Below are positions 24,345 to 35,700 of a DNA stretch of 64,000 bases, in pieces (the first letter of the stretch is position 1; every line of letters starts with the position of its first letter). The translations under genes were made by a program, and so were the position numbers. Location: contig NC_086379.1 of NCBI RefSeq assembly GCF_036588685.1, positions 16,787,862 to 16,851,861 on the forward strand, in the 5' to 3' direction. This stretch comes from Mytilus trossulus. Taxonomy: Eukaryota > Mollusca > Bivalvia > Mytilida > Mytilidae. The notes below the pieces were generated by a model. The model saw only the letters and a list, made by a program, of their open reading frames with translations. It was not told where the DNA came from and searched no databases.

Positions 24345-25745
24345 CCAATACATGGCGGACACAAATATAGGGATATTTATGAAGGCTGATATCTCCACTT
24401 TAACAGCTTATTTTCAGATTGGTTTTGTATCAAGAAAAATCTTTATAAGCGTTACCATTGAATGTGTTTTACATAAATTATAGAAAAACAACCAGAAGAA
24501 CGAAAATCGAGATTCAAAAATCACGATGATCATCGTACCTTCGTCTATAGATGATCGTTACTTTGACTTGTTTTAATAAAAAGATGATCGTATTTAACTA
24601 ACTCAAAATTTACGAATTTTTTTTTTCACTAAAAGATCAAAGAATAAATGAAAACCGCTATACTAAATAGAAATGACATAAGGGGGATTATAAGACTTAT
24701 ATGCAAATGTCCTGAATATTATTTTCTTATGAGTTATTTAGTTAAGATTCAAAATGGAGTTATGTTGATATGAAGTTGATATAAATATCATTCTCATGAT
24801 ACAGTTTAAGAATGCAGGCCAAAATCTTCACTGAATAAAGTAGAGGAGGGCATGAAATTACAATATTTTGATGACTTTCTATCAGTTTTAAATTGTTGTC
24901 TGGTCTTGTTTTTTTCTTAATCAAACGATGACTATTAAACATTGGTAGACTACACAGGCCGACTTCGAGGGAGGGTCATGGTGCTCGCATCACCTTTTTT
25001 AGGGGGAAATTTGGTTGATTGTATATGAGGTCTATGAAGCATGACTGTAACGGGCCGACTCTTAGGTTGCCAGTCCCAAATCTCTTCATGAAAATCTCTA
25101 GATACGCCACTGGGCTACTGTTGCCTATATTTTCCATGGGTTGGCTATATATGTACAGACGGAAAAGTTGAAATAGATGGTATACCCGTTCATATTAGAT
25201 TTTCCAAGCTACAAATGTTTACATTTATACGGTATATGACATGTATTATTGAAGTTAGTAGATGAAGTTGTGTTAAGCCAATCATATAAATAAGGGATCT
25301 ACCATTTGAATTTTATAAGGAGGTGGAATTTGGAAAAAGGCAGAACAGAATCTCGCGAAGTCATAACCATTTGTGCACTTACCAATAGGATCGTTCCTAA
25401 TAAATAAGCTGATAGCGTACATTTTTTCACATACTAGACAGCTTTATGTGTCCTTATTCATCAGACAATGTTTCGTTGGAACAGACAGTTACGATCATCT
25501 TAAGTAAAAGTTAAGATCATCGTTGATAAAAATAAAAAAAAGTTACGATCATCATTGTGATTTTTTCATCTTGATTTTCATTCTTCTTACTTTTCCATCC
25601 TGTCCGAAAAACATATGTCAATGGCAATGCTTAAAAAGATGTTTCTTGACAAAATATAAATCTGAAAATAAGCTGTCAAAGAGGAGAAATCAGCCTTTTA
25701 AACTTTCCCTATATTTGTGTCCGCCAAATTGGGATGATCTTAACT
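24345..25745. mobile_element. Element with long (about 200 bp) inverted ends
   Basis: The left arm (about 24345-24560) contains ATGGCGGACACAAATATAGG, CAGCTTATTTTCAGATT and CACGATGATCATCGTA. The right arm (about 25540-25740) carries the same blocks inverted, as CCTATATTTGTGTCCGCCAA, AATCTGAAAATAAGCTG and TTACGATCATC. Several GATGATCGT words repeat just inside both arms, like subterminal transposase sites. The 0.9-kb interior shows no transposase. A non-autonomous DNA transposon is the likely identity; exact ends and target duplication were not fixed. Confidence 0.65.
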
Positions 25746-26194
25746 GCAGTGATCGGTGATTGTATGTATAAATAAAAGTATTTCATGTTTTCTTTAAAAT
25801 TGCTCATCTATTTTTAATTTTCCTGTTGTATTTATATGCTGTTACCTTTTTCGAAGCAGTTATCAATTTTTGCCTGTTGTTAGAAACTTGCATCGTTTGA
25901 CTTGAAATTTACTTTTCACAAATGTTTGTATATATATAAATGGAAGATGTGGTAGATTTGCCAATGAGATCACTCTTCACAAGATACCAAATGACAAAAA
26001 AATTAACAACTACAGTTAACCGTATGGCCTTTAACAATATGCAAAGACTTTGTCACATAGTCAGCTATAGAAGGTACAAAAAAATAACGAAACACAAATC
26101 TGTAACATAGCAACAAACGACTACCAATTCATACATACAGTCTAGCATGGCCGTCAAACTTCATTCGTTTGACACGTACGTTATCTTCATTTAA

Positions 26195-27567
26195 ACAAGA
26201 GGCTCTCAAGAGCCTGAATCGCCACCTTAATTTTTTTTGTTAAATCTCTCATCAATGATTATTTTGGCTTTTCAATTTATTTAAATGTTATTTGAATCGT
26301 CCTATTTTCTTCAAAAGCAAAACAAAATCATTTTCTCCTATGTTCTATTTTAGCCATAGGAGCTATGTTTCTTGACATACAAGGAAATAAAATATAAAAT
26401 TTATACTAGATACTCTGAAACTCATTTAGCCTAAGTTTGGCTGAAATTGATACAGCAGTTTCAAAGGAGAAGATTTTTGAAAGTAAGTCAACATGATGAA
26501 CAAATAGTGAAAGAAGTCTTTAAAGGGCAATAACTCCTTTATTGACAGTTTTGGTCAAAATGACTTATTTGTAGATCTTACTTTGCTTAACATTTTTGCT
26601 ATAAACAGTTTATCTGAATCTATAATAATATTCAAGATAATAACCAAAAACTGCAAAATTTCTTTAAAATCATCAATTCAGGGGAATTATGCCTGAAAAA
26701 ACAGTTACCCAATTCGGCTGAAAATTTCAGGACAGGTAGACCTTGACCTAATAAATACTTTAACCTCTTGTCTTATTTGCTCTAAATGCTGGAGTTTTTG
26801 AGATATAAGCCAAAAACTGCATTTTACCCTGTGTTCTATTTTTAGCCATGACAGCCATGTTTTTTGACGAAATAGAAAATAAAACACAAACTTTATTTTA
26901 TACACCCTTCTGATCATTCAGTTGAAGTTTGGTTGAGTAGTTTTAGAGGAGAAGATTTTTTAAAGTTAGCAAATATGATGAACAAATTGTGAAAAATTGT
27001 CATTAAAGGACAATAACCCCTTAAGGGGTCAATTGAAAATTTTGGTCATGTAACTTATTTGTAGATCTTACTTTGCTGATCGTTTTTGCTGTTTACAGTT
27101 TATCTTTATCTATAATAATATTCAAGAAAATGACCAAAAACTGCAAAATTTCCTTGAAATTACCAATTAAGTAGCAGCAACCCAACAATGGGTTGTTTGA
27201 TTCATTTGAAAATTTCAGGGCTGATAGAAATTGACCTAATGAACATGTTTACCCCATGTCAGATTTTCTTTAAATGCTCTCGTTTTTGAGATATAAGCCA
27301 AAAACTGCATTTGACCCCTATGTTCTATTTTTAGCAATGGCGACCATGTTTGTTGATAGATCAAAACTTCGGATACAATTTATAAACTAGATACCCTAAG
27401 AAACATTCAGTTAAAGTTTGGAAATATTTGGACTAGTAGTTTCAGAGGAGAAGATTCTTGAAATAGTTTACGACGACAGACGACGACAGACGACAGACGA
27501 CGGACGACGACGGACGCCAAGTGATGCCAAAAGCTTACTTGGTCCTTTGGGCCAGGTGAGCTAAAAA
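26195..27567 (+). repeat. 1.37-kb dispersed repeat, copy A
   Basis: Starts AACAAGAGGCTCTCAAGAGC and ends with an ACGACGACGGACG tract, then TTTGGGCCAGGTGAGC. Internally it repeats a block of about 500 bp (both blocks contain ATAATAATATTCAAGA, then CCAAAAACTGCAAAATTTC). An inverted, very similar copy is at 57082-58436. No coding potential was seen; open frames inside are shadows. Confidence 0.85.
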
Positions 27568-27849
27568 AATGCAAATATGCTCAATCTGTGTTTAAAATGT
27601 GGTTTTATTGTGTTCACTTTACTTGTAGAATTTGTACGCCTAATTGCTCGATCAAAAATCTTCATATGCCTAATTGAAGTTCGAGGTTGAAGAACATTGG
27701 AGACACACAATAACGAAAGATTTTGTAAATTTCAATGAAGGTTAGCAATTCATTGTGTAGAAATTTCTTGGTATTTCAAACAGTACAAGGTTTGGTAAAT
27801 AGTTATTTCTCTAATTTTTACGCTATTTTCACATTTCTTAATCGGTGTG

Positions 27850-29980
27850 AGAAAAATATTTCTCATCGCTAGTGAAAAAGCTGTCCTCGGCAAATGATTG
27901 GTCGACATTCAACTGTGACGTTTTATTAATAATTGAATTACCAATAATTTCTAATACCTATACCAAACCTATAGCAACTAAAATGTTCAACTACAAACGC
28001 ATCTTACAGGATTTTGATATTGACGACTTCAAGTCTAAACCTCCTGATTGCACTTGTGCTAGTTCCCAATTCACATATAATCCTGCTGGCGACGTTATTA
28101 CCGGTGACCTTAACATTGTTAAAAACACTTCTCTACGAAATGTGTTATCGAAAGGTCGTGAGCCTTAATCCATCAAGTGGAAATACAACTTTAAAATTTT
28201 GATGGATTCAGTCGAGGATTATGCCAGGCAATGGGCTAAGCGCGAGAAGGAAGACGTAGACACTCTATCCGAATGGATTAAGGCAGTGAGGTCGTTAATA
28301 CAAATCAGAATTAAGAAACTGAATGGGTCCATCAATGCCCATGCTACGTCAATCTTCAAAGACCCAAATGATGCTAAACACCTATCCGACCTCCATGATA
28401 AATATGTTGTTGTCCCCGCAGACAAAGCCTCAAATAACATCGTTTTTGTCTGTAAAAGTTATTACATTAATTGCTTGCTAAACGAATTAGGTATAGACAA
28501 TTCACTTGAAAATTCAACATATACCCTAATGACACTTACCAAAGAGGAAATCCTTGATAATCATAGGTCTGTTCTTTGTTCCTTTGGTATTTCAACCAAA
28601 GATGAATACCTAAAGTACAACAGTGTCCTTACAAACAACGGTATATTGCTGGGTCTTCCAAATTTCCCCTTTCTAAATTATTAACATCTATTTTATCAGC
28701 AATCAAAGACGGGCTTCAAAGTTATTGTGAAACTGCCTATTCTAGAGGTGGCGTGAATCAGATGTGGATACTTAAAAATTCCAAAGATCTTTAAGAATAC
28801 ATACAATCTAACTCTCTTTCATCTTGTAACAGTATTAAAACATTTGACTTTTCTATTCTTTACACAAGTATTCCACATTCCAAACTAAAAGACAAATTAA
28901 AAGAGTTGGTATTACTTTGCTTCATAAAAAAGAATGGCCAACGTAGATACGAGTATCTTGTCTTAGGGAGGGATAAATCCTACTTTGTAAAGAATCACTC
29001 TGATTCAAACAAAAAAATCTCTAAAACCGATATTATCAAAATGCTTGATTTCTTGATTTCTTGATTGACAACATATTTGTTACGTTCGGAGGACGTGTTT
29101 TTCAACAGACTTTCGGCATCCCAATGGGAACAAACTGTACCACTCTACTTGCTGATTTGTTTCTTCATTATTATGAGGCTGAATTCATGCAGGAACATCT
29201 TAGGAAGAAAGATAAGAAGTTAGCAATATCCTTTAACTCTACTTTCCGCTATATAGATGACGTTCTTTCACTAAACAATTCAAAATTTGGTGACTATGTG
29301 GAACGCATCTATCCCATCGGCTTCATATCTTGACTTACATCTAGAAATTGACAATGAGGGTCGGTTGAAGACAAAACTTTACGACAAAAGAGATGATTTC
29401 AGCTTTCCAATTGTGAACTTTCCATTTCTTAGTAGCAACATTCCAGCAGCACCTGCATACGGGGTATATATCTTCCAATTGATACGATATTCCCGTGCTT
29501 GCATTTCCTATCATGATTTTCTTGATAGAGGGTTACTGCTTGTTAAACCAAGAGTTCCAAATGGTGAAGTTGAAATCATCCCTTCGTAAATTTTACGGAC
29601 GCCATCACGAATTGGTTGACCGTTATGGAATTACCGTTTCACAAATGATATCGGATATGTTCCTTACGTTGTAACTACAATCCCCTTCCCTTTCATGATT
29701 TTAACCTACCGAATTAGACTATTTACCGAATTTGTAATCACATAAGCAACACAACGGGTGCCGCATGTGGAGCAGGATCTGCTTACCCTTCTGGAGCACC
29801 TGAGATCACCCCTAGTTTGTGTTGGGGTTCGTGTTGTTTATTCTTTAGTTTTCTATGTGTCATGTGTACTATTGTTTTTCTATTTGTCTTTTTCATTTTT
29901 AGCCATGGTGTTTTCAGTTTATTTAGATTTATGAGTTTGACTGTCCCTTTGGTATCTTTCGTCCCTCTTTTAATTTGTTT
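27850..29980 (+). mobile_element. Broken reverse-transcriptase retroelement (Penelope-like?)
   Basis: Fragments in order: an N-terminal part with FNYKRILQDFDIDDF (from about 27980), a stretch with VVVPADKASNNIVFVCKS (28400-28460), TFDFSILYTSIP (about 28840, RT motif A), FGIPMGTNC...LLADLFL (about 29110, RT motif B) and FRYIDDVLSLNN (about 29245, catalytic YIDD). A conserved C-terminal part follows, with YLDLHLEIDNEG and RKFYGRHHELVDRYG. A non-coding tail continues to about 29980. The FD..S.LYT.IP and MG..C..LLA forms resemble Penelope-like reverse transcriptases, but no GIY-YIG nuclease was seen and the clade is uncertain. The copy is dead: frameshifts near 28170 and 28620, a stop at about 28793, another near 29060, a deletion near 29325 and a further frame change near 29545. 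A shorter copy of the 3' end is at 61872-62397. Confidence 0.75.
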
Positions 29981-30164
29981 GGCTTCTTCTGAATATTGCT
30001 ATTGTGATGTCTTGAGAAAAGGTGACCATGTCTGATGACGTTACATAAAAAGTACACAAAAATCGTCAAATCTTTGAAAAGAAAGGATAAAAGTCATAAG
30101 AGAAACAAATTCCACCACTATAACTCACGTAGTACTATATTTTTCCACTTTCAATAGTTAATGT

Positions 30165-30970
30165 TTTATACGACCGCAAAAAAAGGGCCCACAACAAGCA
30201 TTTTTCTAGTTTCAAGACAATAACTTGTGTGTATCTGTATGGATCTCTCTGACATTGTACCACAAGTTTCCATATAACACGGGTAAGGCTGTGATTCCCT
30301 TTGGGGTTAATTTTCCCGAATGTGTTGGAATAAGGGGCCAAAAAAGGGCCAAAAAGAGGCATATTTCTAGTTTTCAGATTAAGTGTATAAATATCTATAA
30401 ATTTTTACAAGATGATTCAATACCACTAAAGGAAAGTTGGTTTGATATTTTGGGTTATTGTCCCAATAGTTTAGGAATTAGGGGACAAAAGGGGGACCAA
30501 AATAACAATTTTTGTAGTTTTCAAATTTATGTTTAAATGTTTGAATCTGTCTGAAATTAAACCACAATTAGGACGCTTCTAAAACATTTAACATACAATG
30601 TTGGGTATGTTCGGATTTACCTCCTTTACACTACTTGATTTTTATGTTTGAAGACATGTCAGGTTTTGAACTAATGGCCAACAAAGGGGGACGGAAGTCG
30701 TTTTCATTTATTTTTTTCAAATTTCTCAAATTCCTAATTTTTGAAAAGTTAATAGCAGAAATCTTTAATTGTACAATATTGCGCAATAGATTTGTAAGAT
30801 GTTGACATTTGTTTTGTGTCAGAAACTCATATTATGTCAAACATTTGATCGCAATCCAAATTCAGAGCTGTATCAAGCTTGAATGTTGTGTCGATACTTT
30901 CCCCAACTGTTCAGGGTTCGACTTATGCGGTAGTATAAAGCTGTGCCCTGTGGAGCCCCTGGTTGTATTT
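30165..30970 (+). repeat. Dispersed repeat beginning with CGACCGCAAA
   Basis: Contains several spaced blocks of the kind AAGGGGCCAAAAAAGGGCC and TTTCTAGTTTTCAG, and ends near TTCAGGGTTCGACTTATGCG then TATAAAGCTGTGCCCTG. Internal similarity (about 30185-30260, 30330-30400 and 30470-30540) suggests decayed tandem units. Non-coding. Confidence 0.55.
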
Positions 30971-31464
30971 GAAAAGCTCGACAAGCCTCTAGCTTTAAAT
31001 ATTTAAATTTAACTGTCTCGAGTGGAGAAATTTCTCGTTACAAACTTGTTGCAGTTGTGGAATCTATATACCTCCTCCATCACCTCCATCTTTCGTGACG
31101 GAAGACTATAGTATATCAAAATAGTTGTTTTTCCTTTCTTCGGTCTGCTTGATCATGAAATTATGAAAGTTTTGAGATTCCAAACTACACTACGGTGCTC
31201 ACACTTATGGCATTGCCTTATAATAGATATTCGAATGGTTTGATAACAATAGGCTAAGAAGGTTCAGAGAAGATAAAATATAAAACGTGTATGGGCAACA
31301 ATAATTGAAGCAAGTTGATAGCAATATTACTCACATACTTGAATACTTTTATATAGAGAAAACAAATCACATCTCCGTTAACTTAAACTAATAGGAAGAT
31401 GGGTGTTATACGATTTTCAGACTAAGTGCTGTTTTTTTCTGAACTCTTTTAATGAACGCATATA

Positions 31465-31590
31465 GGAGAGAGACAAAATATACCGGAGGGACATTCAAAA
31501 TCATAGATCAAAAATAAACAGACAAAGCCATGGCTAAACAAGAAAAAGAGAGACAAACAATAGTACACAAGACACAACATAGAAAACAAT
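31465..31590 (-). mobile_element. Short inverted fragment of the retroelement 3' tail
   Basis: The minus strand reads through TGTCTTGTGTACTATTGTTT, AGCCATGGCTTTGTCTG and a form of CCCTTTGGTATCTTTCGTC. Same family as 15115-15345 and 29780-29980. Confidence 0.6.
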
Positions 31591-31933
31591 ACAGTTTCTT
31601 CAAATATCCGTAATATAATATCAAAACATTGTGCCAAAGTATCATTGATGCTTATTGATTAATACTTGTCACGAAAAGGTTACACATATCCGATTGCTTT
31701 CTGCGAAATGAAATGCTCTATACAAGGCCCATTTCAAGTCAACATTGGAAACAGAACTGTAGAAGACACCCAAGGTTTGTTAAATATTTATATAATAATC
31801 TAATCGAACATTTCTACCTGTAATTTATAAAATAAATGTATGATTCAATGATCACATTATTTATTTTACAGTCTTTTATATAGATTGAAAATGTATGAAT
31901 GTGCACCGCTGGTGATATTCTGTTGTGTTCTGT

Positions 31934-32525
31934 TTATAAATTTCATGTTTATAAAACTTAGATTTTTTTTCGAAAAACTAAGATTTGTCTTATCCCAGCC
32001 ATAGATTATCTAAGCCATATTTGACACAACTTTTTGGAATTTTGGATCGTCAATCCTCTTCAACATTGTACTTGTTTTGCTTTCTAAATATTTTGATTTG
32101 TGTGTCACTGATGAGTCTTATGAAGACGAAACGCACGTCTGGCGTACTGAATTATAATCCTGGTAACTATTAACACCACTGAGTCGATGCCACTGCTGGT
32201 GGACGTTTCGTCCCCGAGGGTATCACCAGCCCAGTAGTCAATCCTTCGGCGTTGACATGAATATCAATAATGTGGTCATTTTTATAAATTTCATGTTTAC
32301 AAAACTTAAATTTTTTTTCGAAAAAATAATATTGTCTTATTCCATGCATAGGTTACCTTAGCCGTATTTGGCATAACTTTTTGGAATTTTGGATCCTCAA
32401 TGCTCTTCAACGTTGTAGTTGTTTGGCTTTATAAATATTTTGATAAGAGAGTCAATGATGAGTCTTATGAAGACGAAACTCGCGTCTGGCGTACTTAATT
32501 ATAATCCTGGTACTTTTGATAACTA
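31934..32525 (+). mobile_element. Retrozyme-like insertion: about 1.7 tandem units with hammerhead motifs
   Basis: Two tandem units start with the same TTTATAAATTTCATGTTTA (31934 and 32283), and hammerhead-like cores recur about 347 bp apart (32108 and 32453). Between the cores are a CCACTGCTGGTGGACG / GTATCACCAGC fold and a GGACGTTTCGTCC hairpin. The 592-bp insertion is flanked by CTGT. Inverted material at 44465-44850 has the same order, with one core at each end. Small non-autonomous retroelements with tandem hammerheads (retrozymes) are known from animal genomes including mussels; membership here is inferred from architecture. Confidence 0.6.
32108..32146 (+). ncRNA. Hammerhead-ribozyme-like core
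   Basis: The order is CTGATGA, hairpin GTCT-TATGA-AGAC (stem II), GAAA, hairpin CGC-ACGTCTG-GCG (stem III), TA. All core bases of a hammerhead and both internal stems are present. Stem I, which should join the flanks, is not evident by eye, so activity is uncertain. The second unit at 32453 has AATGATGA in place of CTGATGA and is probably inactive. Confidence 0.45.
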
Positions 32526-32713
32526 CTGTGATTAAGCCCGAGACATGTTATGAAAAAGACAAGAAGTCAATCATATCTGGTATACGGTCTTCACTGAAGA
32601 CATTGGAAGACAGACTTAATGGTAAGAATAAGGTCTATGACTCAAAAATTACATCTTTTTACTTTTTCGTGATTACATGATTACATTATTTCCTATCATT
32701 ACTCTAATTCAGA

Positions 32714-35700
32714 ATGTTAATACGTGCCCTATTAGTGGTTTTCTGCTGTGTTTCTGTGATTAAGTCCGAGAAATGTTATGGAAAAGAGGAAAAGTTAATC
32801 GTAGCTGGTATACGATCAGCACTGAACGCATTGGAAGGCAAACTACTTGTTAACGGTAAGAACCTATATTAAATTGGCATTTGCTGCCAAATTCGTGCTC
32901 ACCGATTTGACTAATTTTTTTATACGTGATTCAAAACATATTAAAACGTATATCAAAATTTTAAAAAAAATAATGAAAAATGAAAAAGCATGGACTCGAT
33001 AGTATAATATGTATCAGCATTTAATGTAGATGCTATCTAATAAACATAATCTCTGGAGAATGAAGACGATCTAATAAATAGATAGGTTAGACAAATTGGG
33101 TCCTAACTGGCGGCTTATATCGAATTTTATTAATACTTCAAATTACATGATAGTAAATTAACTTTTTTGACTAAATTGTAGCTCATACCGACAACTTATA
33201 TCTATCACACACATTGATATTCAGAATTGAGGATATTCAATGGAAACAAGAATAAAATCATTTCCCGATCAATGTATTGATTGAAGATCTATATTTTTTG
33301 GGGGAAAATGGTATACCTGCATATGATGTGAATCAAAATATTTCACTTACTCAAACTTATTCCGTGACATTGATTTAACCAACAGAGTAATATAGCTATT
33401 TTAGAAACCTATCTATTCAACTTTGACTTCAGATCTACCGATATATATATAGTCAATAAAGTTTAAAAACAAAAAAATAAACTCGCAAATTAAAAACATT
33501 TAAAGAAAAAAAAAATTCTTGAATACAACCATTATTGGAGACATTGGAAGACAAACTTATTGGTTAGTGCAATCCATGAGACACATATATATAAGTAGGA
33601 TCCTTTACTATAGATAATTTAGCTGATCTGTAACAATAACATCTTCATGCCTAATATATCATGTAATGTAGTACGCCGCTAGATTAAAAACTGACGTGGA
33701 AAGGTAACACATGCCCACCGTAAGCTCTTTTTTTGAGAGCCCAGGTGGTACTGTGGTCTAGCGGGACGGCTGCAGTGCAGGCGATTTGGTGTCACGATAT
33801 CACAGTAGCATGGGTTCGAATCCCGGCGAGGGAAGAACCAAAAATTTGCTTTCTACAGATCTAACATTGTTGGGTTGATGTTCAGACGAGTTGTATATAC
33901 AATATGTACACAGCCATGTATCACCATCATTGATGGTGATCCGATGGATACATCTGTTGTAGGGTTGTCACTGACTCAGACGTACTTATGAATATAATTA
34001 CTTTCTGTGACTGTATCTAACATTAATTTGTAGGATCCTTTACTATAGATAATTTAGCTGATCTGTAACAATAACATCTTCATGCCTAATATATCATGTG
34101 CTGTAGTACGCCGCTAGATTAAAAACTGACGTGGAAAGGTAACACATGCCCACCGTAAGCTCTTTTTTTGAGAGCCCAGGTGGTCGTATGGTCTAGCGGG
34201 ACGGCTGCAGTGCAGGCGATTTGGTGTCACGATATCACAGTAGCATGGGTTCGAATCCCGGCGAGGGAAGAACCAAAAATTTGCGAAAGCAAATTTACAG
34301 ATCTAACATTGTTGGGTTGATGTTTAGACGAGTTGTATATACATATATATATATATATATCATAACAGTGTTTTGAACTCATCATTAAACTTTATTATAT
34401 CATTGATATTTAATGATATAATGGGAACTTTGAAATTCTATTGTACATCGATAGTTCAGGCTTATTAAAAATAATCATTGAAAAGAAACAGCTGTTACAA
34501 GTGCATCAACCCTATTATCTATCCTTAAATTGAATTAATCTTTTTCATGTATTTGATTTAGTAGGAAAACCTCAAGGATGTTCAGCAGATTGGAAGGAAT
34601 ACAATAATCACTGCTATTACTTTTCAACTAACAAAACGACATGGTTTGAGGCGGAGGTAAGACCAGAAGACTGGTAATTGAAATATTCCAGAACGTACAT
34701 GTGCATCACGTATGAATGTAACGTTGATATTTAACAATATGATTATAGATCATCATGTGAATTTTTACTTTTCCATGTTTTCGTCATTTAGTTCCCGAGT
34801 TCTATTGTTTATAATTGTGTATAAAACTCTTTATCGTGCTTGATTTCATATTTAACATTTGTTCATCAATCAATAACAAATAATAAATACATATTTTGTA
34901 CAATCTATTATGAGAATCCTTCACTATGATATCAATTAGTTTTTGATCGCCTTTACAAACTAAGTACTACAAAAAATAAATTGAAGTCTATTTGTGGAAG
35001 TATATACAAGTGTTTTCCTTATCGTAATCCACATTTTTTTTCACACTTTTGAAAGTAATGTCTGTATCAACATTTCTTTGGGTCCACAAAATATTCATGA
35101 ATCTAAATTTTATAAATACTTTTACAATAACGTGGTTTTTTTTCTAATTTGCAGAGAATATGTAGAAATATGGGAGCATATCTTGTCAAGGTCACAGATG
35201 CACAAGAAAATTCATGGATCAAAAATATGATTATTACTAAAAGTATGGATTTCTTTTTTTGAGATTTAAATGTGATCTTATCAGTTATAAGAAAAAAGTA
35301 AAAAAGAAACAATAAATTGCCAAAGGTTTGATGTTCTTTGGTTTGCAAAACTCAATAACGGCAACAATTTGGACTTAAAATTAGATTTATTAATTTTTCT
35401 CTTTCCAATTATCTCATTGATAATTTCCTATGTCTCGTCTGTTGGTGTCCTGTCGATGTTTGTTTCATTGTCAATCATACCTCTTTTGTATACTGTGGCA
35501 TTGTGACTTTTGCATTTTTCCCTTTTTACAATGTGACTGTATAGATGCGATGTAGTGTGTTGATGATTTCATTGTCCAGCTATCAAAAGGTTTATAAGGT
35601 TTTTTATCTAAACATAATGTTAAAGGAATTATAAGTCGAAGAGGTTATTTTTTACAGAGTTTATAAATGCGTTAACTCAGCCTTTCACTCACAAACTTAA

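Larger units (their letters stand above)
31891..32621 (+). pseudogene. Duplicated first exon of the C-type lectin gene, split by an insertion
   Basis: Two pieces match the signal-peptide exon at 32714-32855. The left piece (31891-31933) starts at an ATG and codes MYECAPLVIFCCV, like MLIRALLVVFCCV. The right piece (32526-32621) resumes at CTGTGATTAAG and codes KPETCYEKDKKSIISGIRS then LKTLEDRLN before a GTAAG donor. Between them are 592 bp of repeat, flanked by CTGT on both sides. The exon can no longer be read through. A further fragment of the same exon end lies at about 33535-33562 (TTGGAGACATTGGAAGACAA). The first exon was therefore duplicated at least twice before this copy was broken. 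Confidence 0.75.

Noticed and set aside
27475..27520. GACGACAGACGACG tract as a CRISPR-like or satellite array
   Set aside because: It is the simple-sequence part of the 1.37-kb dispersed repeat and occurs again, inverted, in copy B.
33754..33823. Possible tRNA gene
   Set aside because: A and B boxes are good, but acceptor arms do not pair and the sequence is duplicated with SINE-like flanks.
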